Shown here piece after piece: positions 6,109 to 6,766 of a DNA stretch of 6,766 nucleotides; position 1 is the first letter of the stretch, and each line of letters opens with the position of its first letter. This stretch comes from Candidatus Brocadiaceae bacterium (GTDB lineage Bacteria; Planctomycetota; Brocadiia; SM23-32), in contig PUNP01000129.1 in the NCBI GenBank assembly GCA_003551785.1, positions 1 to 6,766 of the forward strand, read 5' to 3'. The position numbers and the translations under genes are program-made. A model generated the notes under the pieces. It was not told where the DNA came from. It did no database searches and saw nothing but the letters and a program-made list of their open reading frames with translations.

Positions 6109-6766
6109 TTATTGTTTTTCAGAACGAACCGAAATACCGTATTCTTTCAACCGGCGGTAAAGCGTTCTCTTACCTATACCCAGCTCCCCGGCGGCAGCCG
6201 TTTTGTTGCCATCGTGGCGGCGCAAAGCTTCCTCGATCATCAGTCGCTCCATCTGCTGAAGGGTTTTGGGCCGGCAGGCATCCGCTTCACCAAGGGCGCT
6301 TTCGTCCCCCTGCCCCTGCATTTCTGGCGGAAGGTGGGACATCTCGATCATATCCCCGTCACACATAACAAAGCAATGTTCGATAACGTTCTCCAGCTCG
6401 CGCACGTTGCCCGGGAATTTCTGCGCCATCAGCGTGGCCATCACTTCACCGGTGGCATCTCTGACATTCCTGTTTTTCAGGCGGTTGAACTTGCGGATGA
6501 TATGGTTGGCCAGCAGCGGAATATCCTCCTTTCTTTCCCGCAGCGGTGGCGGCACCAGGCGCACGACCTTGATCCGGTAGTAGAGGTCGTCGCGAAACCG
6601 GCCGCTGTTCACCATATCCCACAGGTTTTTATTTGTTGCCGCTATCACGCGCACGTCACAGGTGCGTGGGGTTGATGCCCCGACCGGCATAAAGGTGCCG
6701 TCCTGGAGCACTTCCAGCAGTTTGACCTGGAGGTTCAGGGTCATCTCGCCGATTTCATCCAAAAAA
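6109..6766 (-). CDS. Sigma-54-dependent transcriptional activator (NtrC family), C-terminal part, cut by window edge
   Basis: The 5' end lies beyond the right edge; about 218 codons are visible. Numbering from the leucine at 6760-6762: the Walker B motif FLDEIGEM at the very start; sensor I RVIAATNKNL (38-47); the arginine-finger region GRFRDDLYYRI (54-64); sensor II PGNVRELENVI (117-127); a linker; and a Fis-type DNA-binding helix-turn-helix (about 167-208, with NKTAAAGELGIGKRTLYRRL). Such proteins bind enhancer-like sites as oligomers and use ATP to open promoters bound by sigma-54 polymerase. The Walker A and GAFTGA motifs and any N-terminal receiver, GAF, PAS or FHA domain fall outside the window, so the signal sensed is unknown. 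The leucine codon TTG at 6760-6762 is not a start: it is inside Walker B. About 717 nt separate this gene from the next, so it is probably its own transcription unit. Confidence 0.93.
   Translation of the reverse strand, partial: FLDEIGEMTLNLQVKLLEVLQDGTFMPVGASTPRTCDVRVIAATNKNLWDMVNSGRFRDDLYYRIKVVRLVPPPLRERKEDIPLLANHIIRKFNRLKNRNVRDATGEVMATLMAQKFPGNVRELENVIEHCFVMCDGDMIEMSHLPPEMQGQGDESALGEADACRPKTLQQMERLMIEEALRRHDGNKTAAAGELGIGKRTLYRRLKEYGISVRSEKQ

Noticed and set aside
6088..6675. 195-codon open frame on the plus strand
   Set aside because: It is antisense to the sigma-54 activator, which has clear AAA+ and Fis-type motifs on the other strand.

Overview
All six protein genes that can be supported lie on the minus strand, so the window is best read from its right end to its left. 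G+C is mixed: the protease gene is fairly GC-rich, the gaps are AT-rich. The organism is a Gram-negative-type bacterium, because it has an exported HtrA protease with a signal peptide and a small lipoprotein with a lipobox. No gene fixes the phylum. The dispersed-type repeat at 5764-5999, which reads MTGILPV on one strand and DRQDACHTY on the other, together with the style of the sigma factor, resembles what I recall from PVC-group and related uncultured lineages (Planctomycetes, Kiritimatiellota, Lentisphaerae, Omnitrophica and similar). That placement is inference.

In transcription order: (1) the C-terminal two-thirds or so of a sigma-54-dependent (NtrC-type) activator, cut by the window end (6109-6766); (2) a gene-poor stretch of about 717 nt carrying two 120-bp-period repeats built from nested palindromes, followed by a candidate promoter; (3) a 59-residue acidic, proline-rich lipoprotein (5212-5391), whose frame continues past two tandem stop codons; (4) a sigma-70-family factor with a large insert between regions 1.2 and 2 (3639-5075); (5) a full-length PTS enzyme I / PEP-protein phosphotransferase (1823-3562); (6) a periplasmic HtrA/Deg protease with two PDZ domains and a Glu at the catalytic Asp position (279-1766); (7) the first 64 codons of a small heat-shock protein of the Hsp20 family (1-193, running off the left edge).

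The last four genes are spaced 56 to 85 nt apart and could be one operon or a set of co-oriented units; a candidate promoter precedes ptsI. HtrA and Hsp20 are both protein quality-control factors, and the sigma factor upstream is a plausible regulator of them, so the cluster looks like an envelope/protein-stress locus. Why enzyme I sits in the middle is not explained: no HPr or EII gene is visible. I see no CRISPR array, tRNA, rRNA, transposase or integrase. I do not see a clear new defence or metabolic system. The items most worth a second look are the H-E-S protease triad, the unusual sigma factor, the palindromic repeat pair and the stop-interrupted lipoprotein tail.
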